Below the pieces are notes generated by a model. The model was not told where the DNA came from. It searched no databases and saw only the letters and a program-made list of their open reading frames with translations. The position numbers were made by a program, and so were the translations under genes. Below, in pieces: positions 18,054-26,845 of a stretch of 64,000 nt of DNA; positions within the stretch are counted from its first letter, which is position 1, and every line of letters begins with the position of its first letter. The stretch comes from Burkholderia puraquae. GTDB taxonomy: Bacteria; Pseudomonadota; Gammaproteobacteria; Burkholderiales; Burkholderiaceae. Where the stretch lies: assembly GCF_002099195.1 (NCBI RefSeq), contig NZ_NBYX01000028.1, positions 1 through 64,000 of the forward strand. Reading direction: 5' to 3'.

Positions 18054-18741
18054 GGGCGGCTCCGGTAGCGCGCGTCGACGCGATGTATTGGGCCATTTCC
18101 GTGACCAGCTTTTCGATTTCCGCACGGGCTTCTTTCAGGCCCTTCAGGTATCGATTGTGATGATGGATCGTGGTGCCGAGCGCAAACGTCTGACGGTAGA
18201 CCTCGCGTTGCGCGATCTGGCTGTCGAGTAGATGCTCCCCTATTTCTTCAGCCCGTAGAATTTTTAAAATTTCTTCACGCATTTTAGTTTTTCCATTGAC
18301 GCTATTCAGCATTAATGCGGAAGAAAGACTCGGGTTACGGACGGACCGCATCGACTCGATCATGCGGATCATCGCGACGGTGCTGTAGAGATCGGCCGGC
18401 GACGGCGACAGCGGCACGAGGCAGAAATCGGCGACTTCGAGTACAGATGCAATTCGCGGATCTTCGAGGTTGCCGGGACAGTCGACCACGATTACGTCGA
18501 AGTTCGCGTCCTGCTTCTTGATCTCGCCGCCGATGCCGCGGCCGGCAGGGGCTAGCGAAAGCACTGTCATCGGCAGTGTGTTCTCGCCGCTCGTCACCCA
18601 CCGGACGGACGTGCCCTGAGGGTCGGCGTCGATCAGGGCGACCTTGTTGCCGCCAGCTTCGAACGCGGCCGCGATATTGACGGAGATGGTTGTCTTCCCA
18701 GTCCCACCTTTTTGATTACTGACGGCGATCTTGAAAGCCAT
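18046..18741 (-). CDS. parA: Partition ATPase ParA
   Basis: 231 residues. The deviant Walker A motif KGGTGKTT is at residues 11-18, Walker A' near DADPQGTS, and Walker B at VIVVDCPG. It lacks the N-terminal helix-turn-helix of type Ia proteins, so it is a short ParA of the Ib/chromosomal kind and probably does not bind the operator by an own HTH. A GGAGG ribosome site precedes ATG by 6 bases. It is first in the parA-parB operon and moves the ParB-parS complexes over the nucleoid. Confidence 0.95.
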   Translation of the reverse strand: MAFKIAVSNQKGGTGKTTISVNIAAAFEAGGNKVALIDADPQGTSVRWVTSGENTLPMTVLSLAPAGRGIGGEIKKQDANFDVIVVDCPGNLEDPRIASVLEVADFCLVPLSPSPADLYSTVAMIRMIESMRSVRNPSLSSALMLNSVNGKTKMREEILKILRAEEIGEHLLDSQIAQREVYRQTFALGTTIHHHNRYLKGLKEARAEIEKLVTEMAQYIASTRATGAAHG

Positions 18742-18766
18742 TAAATTCCTCCACGGAGTTTTGCGT

Positions 18767-18809
18767 AATATATGCAGCTGCCGTCAAAATGTCTAGAAAA
18801 TACTTAGAC
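18767..18809 (-). promoter_or_regulatory. parAB promoter with operator-like inverted repeat
   Basis: Read leftward: TAGACA (18795-18790), 17 bases, TATATT (18772-18767), five of six matches each to -35 and -10. GTCTA-N9-TAGAC (18791-18809) overlaps the -35, and the nearest parS lies 42 bases further upstream. Autoregulation by the partition proteins is likely at such a place. Confidence 0.65.
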
Positions 18810-18836
18810 TCGATGTATGTTTTTGTAATCGATGTG

Positions 18837-18852
18837 GTTGTCACGTGACAAG
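18837..18852. other. parS site 1
   Basis: GTTGTCACGTGACAAG, 15 of 16 bases of the palindrome GTTGTCACGTGACAAC; just upstream of the parAB promoter. Confidence 0.9.
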
Positions 18853-19077
18853 TGAGCCGAATGGCTAACAAGCCAATCGTGACTGACGATCGAGTAAAAA
18901 TAGAATTGACGATCGCGGTCAAAAAAATACGTGCAAAGACCAAGGGAAAATTCGATGAACTTCAATGTCGATGGCGGAGTTGATCCGCAGAGGCTGATCG
19001 CTTGATCCCGCTTTGTCCCTGATGGCACTCGTTGTGTCTCCAGCAACTCGATTTCACGAATGTCGCCGGGAAACTCA

Positions 19078-19093
19078 GTTGTCACGTGACAAG
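19078..19093. other. parS site 2
   Basis: GTTGTCACGTGACAAG, identical to site 1, with the last base of the palindrome changed. Confidence 0.9.
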
Positions 19094-19230
19094 TCGGGGG
19101 AATCTGATACTTCTCGATGCTATCCGACACCAGACGCTCTTTGATTTGGTCGTGTTTGCGGTCGTGGCGAGATCATTTCGACGCCCGACATCCGGTCTTT
19201 GGCGTGGTGCGGCGGCCTCGTGTGATGTGA

Positions 19231-19246
19231 GTTGTCACGTGACAAT
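19231..19246. other. parS site 3
   Basis: GTTGTCACGTGACAAT, one end mismatch to the palindrome. Confidence 0.88.
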
Positions 19247-19397
19247 CGATTCGGGACGGGGGCAACGTCAGCACTTAGTCGCTTCTCGGGAAGAGTTTTG
19301 ATCGGACTCCATCGAGCGTGACCAAGTAGATCGTCAATGAAGGGATCCGCAGCCGCCGGACGGTGCGAAATTCAGTTTCCTGGCCAGTTGGTTGGGG

Positions 19398-19413
19398 GTT
19401 GTTACGTGACAAC
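19398..19413. other. parS site 4 (core variant)
   Basis: GTTGTTACGTGACAAC: both ends match but an inner C is T, so it may bind ParB more weakly. Confidence 0.75.
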
Positions 19414-20139
19414 TGGGGTGTCGTATCTGGGAACTGGGTGACGAAGTGGTACGTTTCATCGTATGTCGATCGATGCACATCTTTTCGAAGAGTCTGAATC
19501 ATCAATCGGTTCGCAGATCCTGCGGGCTTATCGCGGACTATCCGCATTCACATCCCCCCCCGCGGACAGGACCGGTCAGCTTGCTGACCGGCGCTCTCGA
19601 ATGCATATCGTGGGTGCACTTGATGTGACCCTTTTATTTGGGGGCGTTAGATCGACTTCATTGCATCCGTTGGCCGGCAGGGGAGGGTAAGGGTTTTGTC
19701 CCGCGTACCCTGCGTTCTGGCCAGTGCAGACAGGGGTTTCTACACGACAGTTATGCGTCCGAGGGCCGGCTTTGCGAAAAACTCCGCTGTCGAAGCTGCG
19801 CGACAACTCAAACGGGCCGGATCGTGAAACATTTTCAAGAAATGGGGTATTCCCGGAAATCCTTGTCCAGCAATGGCTTGCGCCATATTCTTCATGTTGT
19901 TTCACGCAAAATCAGCGAGATCGACCCTGTAAGTAGGGGCGTATGATCATTTCGTGTTCCGAATGCGAGCGTTCACGAGAAGATGCCATGAATTGTTTCG
20001 TTTGATACGTAATTCGTGGTTTTTAAAACAATTCATCCCTGGCCTGATGCCGAAGAGAAATCGAGTTGCTGAAAATCAGATCTGTCACGACTCGCTGTCA
20101 AGTCTCTGATTGGATGCACCGCGTCGATATTCAACGAGA

Positions 20140-20155
20140 GTTGTCACGTGACAAC
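20140..20155. other. parS site 5 (perfect palindrome)
   Basis: GTTGTCACGTGACAAC, a perfect 16-bp palindrome and the only exact copy in the window; it is the most distant from parAB. Confidence 0.92.
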
Positions 20156-20569
20156 GCACATCCGGGTCGCACAATTCGTTCGATTGCATAGTGACGCGAG
20201 AATCCGGCACCTGAAAATTCGCAGCCAGGCGCCCGACAGACAGTAAGACGATGGGGTATTGAGGAGGGGGCGAAGTCCCTCACCAGTTCATGAGGTCCGC
20301 ATGGGGCGGCTTGCATATGGCCGATCAATGATCGAGCGTTTGGACCGCGTCTGACTTCGCGAGGCGTCCACCCGCTACGCGATACTCAACTAAAGGTTCC
20401 TGGACGGCCGTCGAGCAATCACTCCTGAGCTGGCAAGATGCCCAAAAGCGCGCATCCCGCCACGCGCGTCCGCCTCAGCCGGATCGATCCCTTATGCGTG
20501 AAGCTGATTCACCCATTCTCCGGATACCGCCAAACTCGGCATCCAGCATCTCCGGTGCCGTCTCCGCGA

Positions 20570-21586
20570 TCAATAAGTCGCCGCTACAGACAGAACGACC
20601 TCTGCTCCGCTCCGCAGGCTATCGATATCTCTTCGTGGAGAATTGCCGAACAACCGGCTGTATTCGCGATTGAACTGGGTCGGGCTCGCATATCCGACCC
20701 TGAACGATGCCGACGCGGCGTCGAGCCGTTCGGACAGCATCAGCCGGCGCGCTTCGTTGAGCCGTATCCATTTCTGGTATTGCAGCGGACTCATGCCGGT
20801 GAGCTGGCGGAAGTGGTGGTGGAACGTCGAACTGCTCATCTGAACCTGCGCCGCCAGATCGTCGACGCGCAGTGATTCGTCGTAATGGGTCCGCAACCAC
20901 TGGATCGCCCGCGACACGCGGTTGCCCTGACTGCCGGCGGACGCGATCTGACGCAGACGGGCACCCTGGTTGCTCGTCAGCAGCCGATAGTAGATTTCCC
21001 GCTCGACGGACGGTGCAAGAACGGCAATGGCGTTCGGGTCATCCAGTAACGCCAGCAACCGGTTCACTGCGTCGTAGAGCGGTTCGGTCATATCGCCGAC
21101 GACGAGGCCGCGGCCCGCAGGGGCTTCCTCGTGATCCGGTGCGACTTGCGCCATCAGTTCGGCCATGACGCGAAAATCAAGCTTGAGCCCGATTCCGAGA
21201 AACGGCCTTTCGCGGCTGGCCTCGATGACCTGCGTCGAACCTGGCAAGTCGAGCGACGTGATCAGAAAACGGTTGGCGTCGCAGAGATACACATCGCCGC
21301 TCTGAATGAGCCGCTTCGTGCCTTGAACGACGAGACCGAAGCTCGGCTCGACCATGCAGTCCATCGGCTGCGTTGCCGCCTCCCTTCGATGGAGGCTCAG
21401 GTTCGGAATGGCCGTGATGAGGTGGTCGACGCCTTCCGTCCATCTCGCGACACGCTCTGCTAGCGTTTGTCGCAAGTCGTTCTCCCGGCTTTGGCGGGTT
21501 GAGCGAGGGCCAGCAGGGTTGAATGCAGCGCTGGTGGCGTCGTCGACGTGTTGGCCGGGGGCGTATCGGGCGGGTGCCGGATGCAT
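20570..21586 (-). CDS. AraC-family transcriptional regulator (AraC_N type)
   Basis: 338 residues. An AraC_N ligand domain (SLHRREAATQPMDCMVEPSFG, LVVQGTKRLIQSGDVYLCDANR, FLITSLDLPGSTQVIEAS) precedes the DNA-binding part (RVSRAIQWLRTHYDESLRVD, SSSTFHHHFRQLTGMSPLQYQKWIRL, YASPTQFNREYSRLFGNSP). The first 50 residues before LAERVARW are low in similarity to the family, so the true start may be a later codon, for example nearer 21480. Its subfamily is the same as that of 6524-7504. No target is evident. Confidence 0.88.
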   Translation of the reverse strand: MHPAPARYAPGQHVDDATSAAFNPAGPRSTRQSRENDLRQTLAERVARWTEGVDHLITAIPNLSLHRREAATQPMDCMVEPSFGLVVQGTKRLIQSGDVYLCDANRFLITSLDLPGSTQVIEASRERPFLGIGLKLDFRVMAELMAQVAPDHEEAPAGRGLVVGDMTEPLYDAVNRLLALLDDPNAIAVLAPSVEREIYYRLLTSNQGARLRQIASAGSQGNRVSRAIQWLRTHYDESLRVDDLAAQVQMSSSTFHHHFRQLTGMSPLQYQKWIRLNEARRLMLSERLDAASASFRVGYASPTQFNREYSRLFGNSPRRDIDSLRSGAEVVLSVAATY

Positions 21587-21708
21587 GACTTCTCTACTCA
21601 GTAATCGGATCTACAGGCAGGCACGTCGATGTGCGGGTACGCCGGAAATGCGCGTCCCGGAGCACGGCATTGCCGCGCTCCGGGAAAAATGCGCAACGTC
21701 CGGCGGGG

Positions 21709-22833
21709 CTACTTCGTCGCCTGCGATGCGCAAAGCGGCCAGCGGCGCGCTTTCGTGGCAACGGACGTCGCGCGCTCGTCCACCGTGCGCCACCACCGCT
21801 CGCCGCGATGCGGTTCGTTGAGAGCGAGGCGCTCGCCTATCCTGGGCGTCGACAGTTCGACGCCGCGCACGATCGCCAGCGCCGTGACGCGCTCGAACGG
21901 CTCGTGCCAGCGATGCATCGCGAGATCGAACGTGCCGTTGTGGATCGGGACCAGCCAGCGTCCGCGCAAATCGATGTGCGCCTGCACGGTTTCTTCTGGC
22001 TGCATGTGCACGTACGGCCAATGCGCATCGTATGCGCCTGTTTCGATCAGCGTGACGTCGAACGGCCCGAGGCGCTCGCCGATCGTTCGGAAACCGTCGA
22101 AATAGCCCGTGTCGCCGCTGAAGAACACGCGCAAGTCGTCGGCGACGATGACCCAGGACGCCCACAGCGTGCTGTTGCCGTCGAACAGGCTGCGCCCGGA
22201 AAAGTGCTGGGCAGGTGTCGCGGTCAGCGTCAGGCCGGCCACATCGACACTCTGCCACCAGTCGAGCTGACGGACTTTTTTCGCATCGATGCCCCATTCG
22301 ATCAGGCGGTCGCCGACACCCAGCGTGGTCACGAACACATCGGTGGTTGCCGCAAGCGCGAGCACCGTGTCGCGGTCGAGGTGATCGTAATGATCGTGCG
22401 ACAGGATCACACCGCGCAGCGGCGGCAGATCATCGAGCGCGATCGGCGGCGCATGGAAGCGCTTGGGGCCGACGCGCCGAAACGGCGACGCACGCTCTGC
22501 AAACACGGGATCGGTCAGCCAGAATTCGCCGCGCAGCTTGAGCAGCAGCGTCGAATGGCCAAGCCGGTACAGGCTGCGATCGGGGGCCGCGTCGAGTGCC
22601 GCGCGGGTCAGCGAATCGACGGGCAGCACGCCCGCAGGCACGGTATGGCGTGGCTTGTTGAACAGCATGGTCCAGGCGATTCCGAGCGTTTTGCCCAATC
22701 CCTCGACCGGACGCGGCGCGACATTGCTGAAGCGCTCGCCATTGTGTTGCGGCGAGCCGCCAGACTGCGCGCGGCCGCGTCGGGCGGCCGCAAAACCCAG
22801 AATGCGATGAATCAAAACGAGAGGCGATGCCAT
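21709..22833 (-). CDS. Metallo-beta-lactamase-fold hydrolase (RomA / NAPE-PLD-like, COG2220)
   Basis: 374 residues. The metal site SHDHYDHLD gives His146, His148, Asp150 and His151; further ligands are in TPAQHFSGR, FFSGDTGYFDGF and VPIHNGTFDLAMH. WASWVIVADDLRVFFSGD and the RYGLGHSTLLLKL-like start are typical of the RomA group, which includes enzymes related to N-acyl-phosphatidylethanolamine phospholipase D. The substrate is unknown; a membrane or envelope lipid is possible. It is divergent from a TetR gene across 83 bases that carry a strong operator, so it is probably that repressor's target. Confidence 0.85.
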   Translation of the reverse strand: MASPLVLIHRILGFAAARRGRAQSGGSPQHNGERFSNVAPRPVEGLGKTLGIAWTMLFNKPRHTVPAGVLPVDSLTRAALDAAPDRSLYRLGHSTLLLKLRGEFWLTDPVFAERASPFRRVGPKRFHAPPIALDDLPPLRGVILSHDHYDHLDRDTVLALAATTDVFVTTLGVGDRLIEWGIDAKKVRQLDWWQSVDVAGLTLTATPAQHFSGRSLFDGNSTLWASWVIVADDLRVFFSGDTGYFDGFRTIGERLGPFDVTLIETGAYDAHWPYVHMQPEETVQAHIDLRGRWLVPIHNGTFDLAMHRWHEPFERVTALAIVRGVELSTPRIGERLALNEPHRGERWWRTVDERATSVATKARRWPLCASQATK

Positions 22834-22854
22834 GTCGGTTCGTCCGGCGGATAA

Positions 22855-22906
22855 AGTAAACTAAACAGTGTAGTTTATTCTTGGGATAAGTAAACTGCCC
22901 GGTGTA
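22855..22906. promoter_or_regulatory. TetR operators between the hydrolase and TetR genes
   Basis: AGTAAACTNNNCNGTGTA occurs twice in the same direction, at 22855-22872 and 22889-22906, 34 bases apart. The first copy lies in a perfect dyad TAAACTA-N7-TAGTTTA (22857-22877). The sites fill the 83-base divergent intergenic region, so binding should block both promoters. Confidence 0.7.
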
Positions 22907-22916
22907 AAATTTCTGA

Positions 22917-23570
22917 ATGGATACCAGCACTCCCCCTCAGCGCCTGACCGACCGAAAGCGCGCGGCCATCGTCGACGCGGCCATCGAGGAATTTCTCGCG
23001 TCAGGCTACGACGCGACCAGCATGGACCGCATCGCCGCGCGTGCGGACGTGTCGAAGCGAACCGTCTACAACCACTTCCCGGGAAAGGAAACGTTGTTCG
23101 CTGCGATCCTGCAAAAATTGTGGGATGCAACCCGAACGGGCAGCTCGCCCACCTATCGGGCCGACGTGCCGCTGCGCGAACAATTGCTCGCGTTGCTGGA
23201 TCGCAAAATGCGCCTGCTCAGCGACGAGGCATTTCTCTCGCTCGCACGCGTCGCAATCGGTGCGGCCATCCATTCGCCGGAACGTGCGCGCGACATGGTC
23301 GAGCGTCTCGGCGAGCGCGAGGAAGACATGACGGTCTGGGTGCGGACGGCCGCAGCGGCCGGACGCCTGTCGGTCACCGATCCGGTGTTTGCCGCGCATC
23401 AGCTGCACGGTATCGTGAAGGTATTCGCGTTCTGGCCGCAGATAACGATGGGCCAGCCGCCGCTCGAGGCGCCGGAGCAACAAAAGGTCGCCGAATCCGC
23501 TGCCGACATGTTTCTCGCGTACTACGCGCGACCGGAAGACACCGACGCATCGCGCGCCACAACGGACTGA
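22917..23570 (+). CDS. TetR-family repressor, divergent from the metallo-hydrolase
   Basis: 217 residues. The TetR DNA-binding domain is complete (RKRAAIVDAAIEEFLASGYD, TSMDRIAARADVSKRTVYNHF, KETLFAAILQ). The C-terminal half matches the TetR_C_7/AefR-like ligand domain (EQLLALLDRKMRLLSDEAFLSL, AAHQLHGIVKVFAFWPQ). It likely represses itself and the divergent hydrolase through the repeats at 22855-22906. The inducer is unknown. Confidence 0.9.
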   Translation: MDTSTPPQRLTDRKRAAIVDAAIEEFLASGYDATSMDRIAARADVSKRTVYNHFPGKETLFAAILQKLWDATRTGSSPTYRADVPLREQLLALLDRKMRLLSDEAFLSLARVAIGAAIHSPERARDMVERLGEREEDMTVWVRTAAAAGRLSVTDPVFAAHQLHGIVKVFAFWPQITMGQPPLEAPEQQKVAESAADMFLAYYARPEDTDASRATTD

Positions 23571-23763
23571 TCGTGCATCCGGTCGAACTTGCGCGAATCG
23601 AAGCCGGTGCGATCGCACGATCGATGCGTGCGGGGCACCGACGAGCCGGAAAGCCGGCAGATCCGAGGAAGCGAACGAGGAGCGGCCTCATGGGATCGCT
23701 GGCCATCCAGCGGGAACCCGCGATGCCGCCGGCATACCTGAAACCGAACGCGAGTGACGACGA

Positions 23764-24255
23764 ATGAAGACGCTGTTGATCGTCTATCACACGATGACCG
23801 GAGGCACGCAACAGATGGCTGAAGCGGCTGCCGGCGCGGCGCGCGAGCAACCCGGCGTCGACGTCAGGCTGCAGCGCGCGGACGCCACGAGCGCCGCCGA
23901 CGTGCTGGCCGCCGACGCGTACCTGTTTGCAACGCCGGAGAATCTCGCGGCAATGTCCGGGCTGATGAAGGATTTCTTCGACCGCTGCTACTACGCGGCG
24001 CTCGATCGCGTGAACGGCCGCCCGTATGCGGTGATGATCTGCGCCGGAAGCGATGGGCAGAACGCGTTGCGTCAGATCGACCGGATCGCGACTGGATGGC
24101 GGTTGAAGAACGTGGCGCCGGGCCTGATCGTCTGTACGCACGCGCAGACGCCGGAACGCATCCTCGCGGCGAAGACGATCGACGGCGACGATCTCGCGCG
24201 CTGCGCCGAGCTGGGTGCCGGTCTTGCGGCGGGACTTGCGCTGGGCGTTTTCTGA
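23764..24255 (+). CDS. Flavodoxin-like / NADPH-dependent FMN reductase-like protein
   Basis: 163 residues. The start MKTLLIVYHTMTGGTQQMAEAAAGAA is a flavodoxin-type phosphate-binding loop (T-x-T-GGT-x-QM), ATPENLAAMSGLMKDFFDRC is the aromatic/flavin loop of flavodoxin-fold oxidoreductases, and YAVMICAGSDGQNALRQIDRI follows the same fold. It should bind FMN and act in electron transfer or quinone reduction in the cytoplasm. It stands alone 193 bases after tetR on the same strand, and its partner is unknown. Confidence 0.8.
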   Translation: MKTLLIVYHTMTGGTQQMAEAAAGAAREQPGVDVRLQRADATSAADVLAADAYLFATPENLAAMSGLMKDFFDRCYYAALDRVNGRPYAVMICAGSDGQNALRQIDRIATGWRLKNVAPGLIVCTHAQTPERILAAKTIDGDDLARCAELGAGLAAGLALGVF

Positions 24256-24365
24256 TGGCCGGTGCGGTGGCAGCGACGACCGGTTGGGGCGAGGCCCGAT
24301 CGACGCACGTTTGGGCACGCGACACATGCGTGCTGCGGCGACGGGACTGGCCGAATACCTGACCC

Positions 24366-24950
24366 TTAGCCGCCCGTTACCGTCGTCGAAGGCCGGTGGT
24401 ATTCGGGCCAAAGGCGTTTCACGAGATCGCGCGATGCGCCATAGGCATGGCAGCTGTCGATCTTGAGCGGTTTTCCGTCGCTGTCGCGGCCCTCGAGCGA
24501 CGACTTTCGCATGCCGACCATCGTCTGATAGGCCGTGGTGGCGATCGGGCCGAGCAATTCCTTAAGGTGCGTGCACGTATCGCAGGATGGCAGGCGCTTG
24601 CGGACCTCGCTGTTCCAGCCGGCACCGATGCTCAGTCCGACGAGCGCTTGCAGCGAGTCGCCACCGCCCGGACACTGCGCATACGGATGCGACCGGAGGA
24701 ACGTGGATACGGCGCGGACGACCATGTCGGCGTCGAAGACCAGCGTCACCCCGAGGTCGTGGATCGGCGACAGCGCAGCGACCGTCCGCGTGCCGCCCGG
24801 CGGCGTGAAATCGAAGGTCTTGCGGTCCGCGAGGCAGGCCGTCACTTCGAACTGGCCGTCGCTGCGCCGATAGCCGCGCATGTCGATCTGCCGATGGTGA
24901 ATTTCCTCGCGCGTGATGCCGTCGGGCGGGATGTCGTGGGGGGGAACCAT
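24366..24950 (-). CDS. DUF2889 domain protein
   Basis: 194 residues. The pattern REEIHHRQIDMRGYRRSDGQFEVTACLADRKTFDF at residues 14-48 (partial quote of separate blocks: HHRQIDMRGYRR, DGQFEVTACLADRKT), the HDLGVTLVFDADMVV block and the Cys-containing C-terminal half (PSCDTCTHLKELLGPIATTAYQTM) are how I recognise DUF2889. The family is widespread in Burkholderia and has no defined function, but is often near aromatic-acid or CoA genes. It is convergent with the flavodoxin gene. Confidence 0.78.
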   Translation of the reverse strand: MVPPHDIPPDGITREEIHHRQIDMRGYRRSDGQFEVTACLADRKTFDFTPPGGTRTVAALSPIHDLGVTLVFDADMVVRAVSTFLRSHPYAQCPGGGDSLQALVGLSIGAGWNSEVRKRLPSCDTCTHLKELLGPIATTAYQTMVGMRKSSLEGRDSDGKPLKIDSCHAYGASRDLVKRLWPEYHRPSTTVTGG

Positions 24951-25674
24951 GTATCTGCTCCGTTTCGTACAACCGGTTCTCTTTTGCAGCCAGGCGGGAT
25001 GTCAGCGGCTCGCCGCGGGCGCCGCGAAACGGGCCGAGGTACGCTGCCGACGACATCGATCCGGCCATACTACGCACTTTCCGTAATCTTCGTACGCCAC
25101 GGGATCGATGTGGACGCAACGAGTCATGTGCGGGCACCGCTGCGGTCGAATGGGCACGGCACCAGCGCCGATCCATCGCCGTGATCGGCGATTCGCACGC
25201 AGCCGACGCCGCAGCCCGGGATTCCGAATGGCAGCCGAAGGCCGCGACGTACCGATGCGGCACGATTGCGTTCGACGTCGCAGGGCGGAACACCACGCAT
25301 GGAGCGTCGATCCGCGCCGCCGGGGCAACCGCAGTGCGCAAGATGGCCCCGATTTTCGCTGTCGAGGGTGAACGACGTGACTTCCGGAAACGTATCCATA
25401 TAATGCGCAACACGGCCGCATGGACGCATTTCCGGTGCCCCGAATCGGGCCAATGCAGACCGGCGAGTCAACCGGCCGTCGCGCGTACCGGTATACTTCC
25501 CTCCTGCCTTGTCCGGCATCGTGGCCGGGTGCCTGAAAACAGAGTGGCGTGCGCGATGCGGCCCCGTCGTGTTCCGCATCGGCGGCAGACGGGTCGCCCG
25601 CATGGCGGCGAAGCTTTTACGCCGCGCGGCATGGCCGCACGAACCACACCTTATATTCCTGGTGGATTGAATTT
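24951..25674. other. Gene-free interval upstream of proQ
   Basis: 724 bases between the leftward DUF2889 gene and rightward proQ. Open frames here are long only because of base composition and show no family pattern. A TATACT at 25492-25497 is a possible -10 for proQ, which would give it a leader of about 170 bases; a GC-rich inverted repeat (CCGGCATCGTGGCCGG) follows it. Nothing else was seen. Confidence 0.45.
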
Positions 25675-26346
25675 ATGGGTTTTGAACAACTTGCCGAATT
25701 GCGGGCGCAGCTCGCAGCGAAGGCCAAGCAGGAGCGCAACGCGAAGCGGCCGGCAGCGCCGGCGGACACCGGCGCGAAGCCGAAGTCCGGCGACCAGCCG
25801 CAGCGTGGCGCCAAGCCGGCTGCCGCCGGCGCCAAGGCAAAAGCACCGCACCGCGCGAAGCCCGCGTCGGCGAAGCCGTCCGCGCCGGTCGATCCGGTCA
25901 TCGTTGCGATCGGCAAACTGCAACGTAAGTTTCCGCACGCGTTCCCGAAGAATCCGGCCCCCAAAGTGCCGCTCAAGGTCGGCATCTGGGACGACCTCGC
26001 GCGCGAAGCACAGGCCGTCGGGCTCAGCGAAGCCGAACTGCGCGACGCGATGTCGACGTGGTGCCGCGGCAACCGCTACTGGTCGTGCCTCGTCGAAGAC
26101 GCGGTGCGGGTCGATCTGCAGGGCAACGAAGCCGGGCGCGTCACGCATGACGACGCAGCGCGGGCGCGCCGCCTGAAGGCGCGTCGCCCCGGCAACAAGG
26201 GCGCGGGGCAATCAGCCAAGGGCGCACAGCAGCAGCCGAAGGCCGAGCAGCAGGCCGAGGCCGCCGCCGAGCCGCAACCGGCAAACGTGGAAGCGCAAGC
26301 CGACGCCGCGCCGCAGGTCGAGCAGCAAACGGCCGGAAACGAGTAA
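25675..26346 (+). CDS. proQ: ProQ/FinO-domain RNA chaperone
   Basis: 223 residues from the ATG at 25675. A Lys/Ala-rich disordered N-terminal part (residues 12-75) precedes the ProQ/FinO domain at about 78-150 (LQRKFPHAFPKNPAPKVPLKVGI, LSEAELRDAMSTWCRGNRYW), followed by a basic linker and a Gln/Ala-rich tail. The domain binds structured RNA and matches sRNAs with targets. FinO relatives control plasmid copy number or conjugation, so a copy close to this replicon's origin is worth noting. It is probably monocistronic. Confidence 0.88.
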   Translation: MGFEQLAELRAQLAAKAKQERNAKRPAAPADTGAKPKSGDQPQRGAKPAAAGAKAKAPHRAKPASAKPSAPVDPVIVAIGKLQRKFPHAFPKNPAPKVPLKVGIWDDLAREAQAVGLSEAELRDAMSTWCRGNRYWSCLVEDAVRVDLQGNEAGRVTHDDAARARRLKARRPGNKGAGQSAKGAQQQPKAEQQAEAAAEPQPANVEAQADAAPQVEQQTAGNE

Positions 26347-26845
26347 TCCGTACCGCGCCGCTGCATCCCGCACGGCGCCGATCCGCATGCAGATTGCCTG
26401 CGGTGAATGCACGACAGACTGGCCTGCCTCGACCGAGGCAGGTCAGGACTGCTCCCAACGGCACTCGACGTGCCGTGCCGTGATCTCTCCCGCCTCGAAC
26501 ACACCACGCGACCGGACGAAGCACGTTCGCCGATCGGCGCTGCATGGACGATGTTTCGACATTGTCGTTTCCGCGTGGACGGTACGCCTATCCTGAATGT
26601 CGCGATGCTACATTCAATTAATTCGTTTTCCTGAAATATAGAAAGGCCGGAACCATGGATTGGCGGGTGGGCGCTCGCGTTCGGCTGTCATGACATGATG
26701 TCGCGCGATAATCCCGGCGGGGTCGTCGGGTCGCGTGCAAGCTGGCCGGTGCGATGCAGCTTGCATTCCGAAAGGTACGGAAAGTCGACTGCGACACAAC
26801 CCGAAGCCACGGCCCACGCGTTTCACCCTCAATTCAAACCGGATC
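26347..26845. other. Gene-free interval with a hairpin
   Basis: 499 bases between proQ and the DMT transporter. CCTGCCTCG-AC-CGAGGCAGG (26423-26442) is a perfect 9-bp hairpin about 80 bases after proQ and may stop its transcript, though no T-run follows. The segment 26560-26650 is A+T-rich and may contain the next promoter. No gene is seen. Confidence 0.45.

Larger units (their letters stand above)
18853..20569. other. Non-coding centromere region
   Basis: About 1.7 kb containing the parS sites and no credible gene. Short open frames on both strands have no family resemblance and overlap each other. Base composition is clearly more A+T-rich than the surrounding genes. The last 400 bases (20156-20569) before the AraC gene hold nothing I can identify. 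Confidence 0.7.

Noticed and set aside
18853..20569. Several 60-110 codon open frames among the parS sites
   Set aside because: They overlap one another, lack ribosome sites and show no family resemblance.
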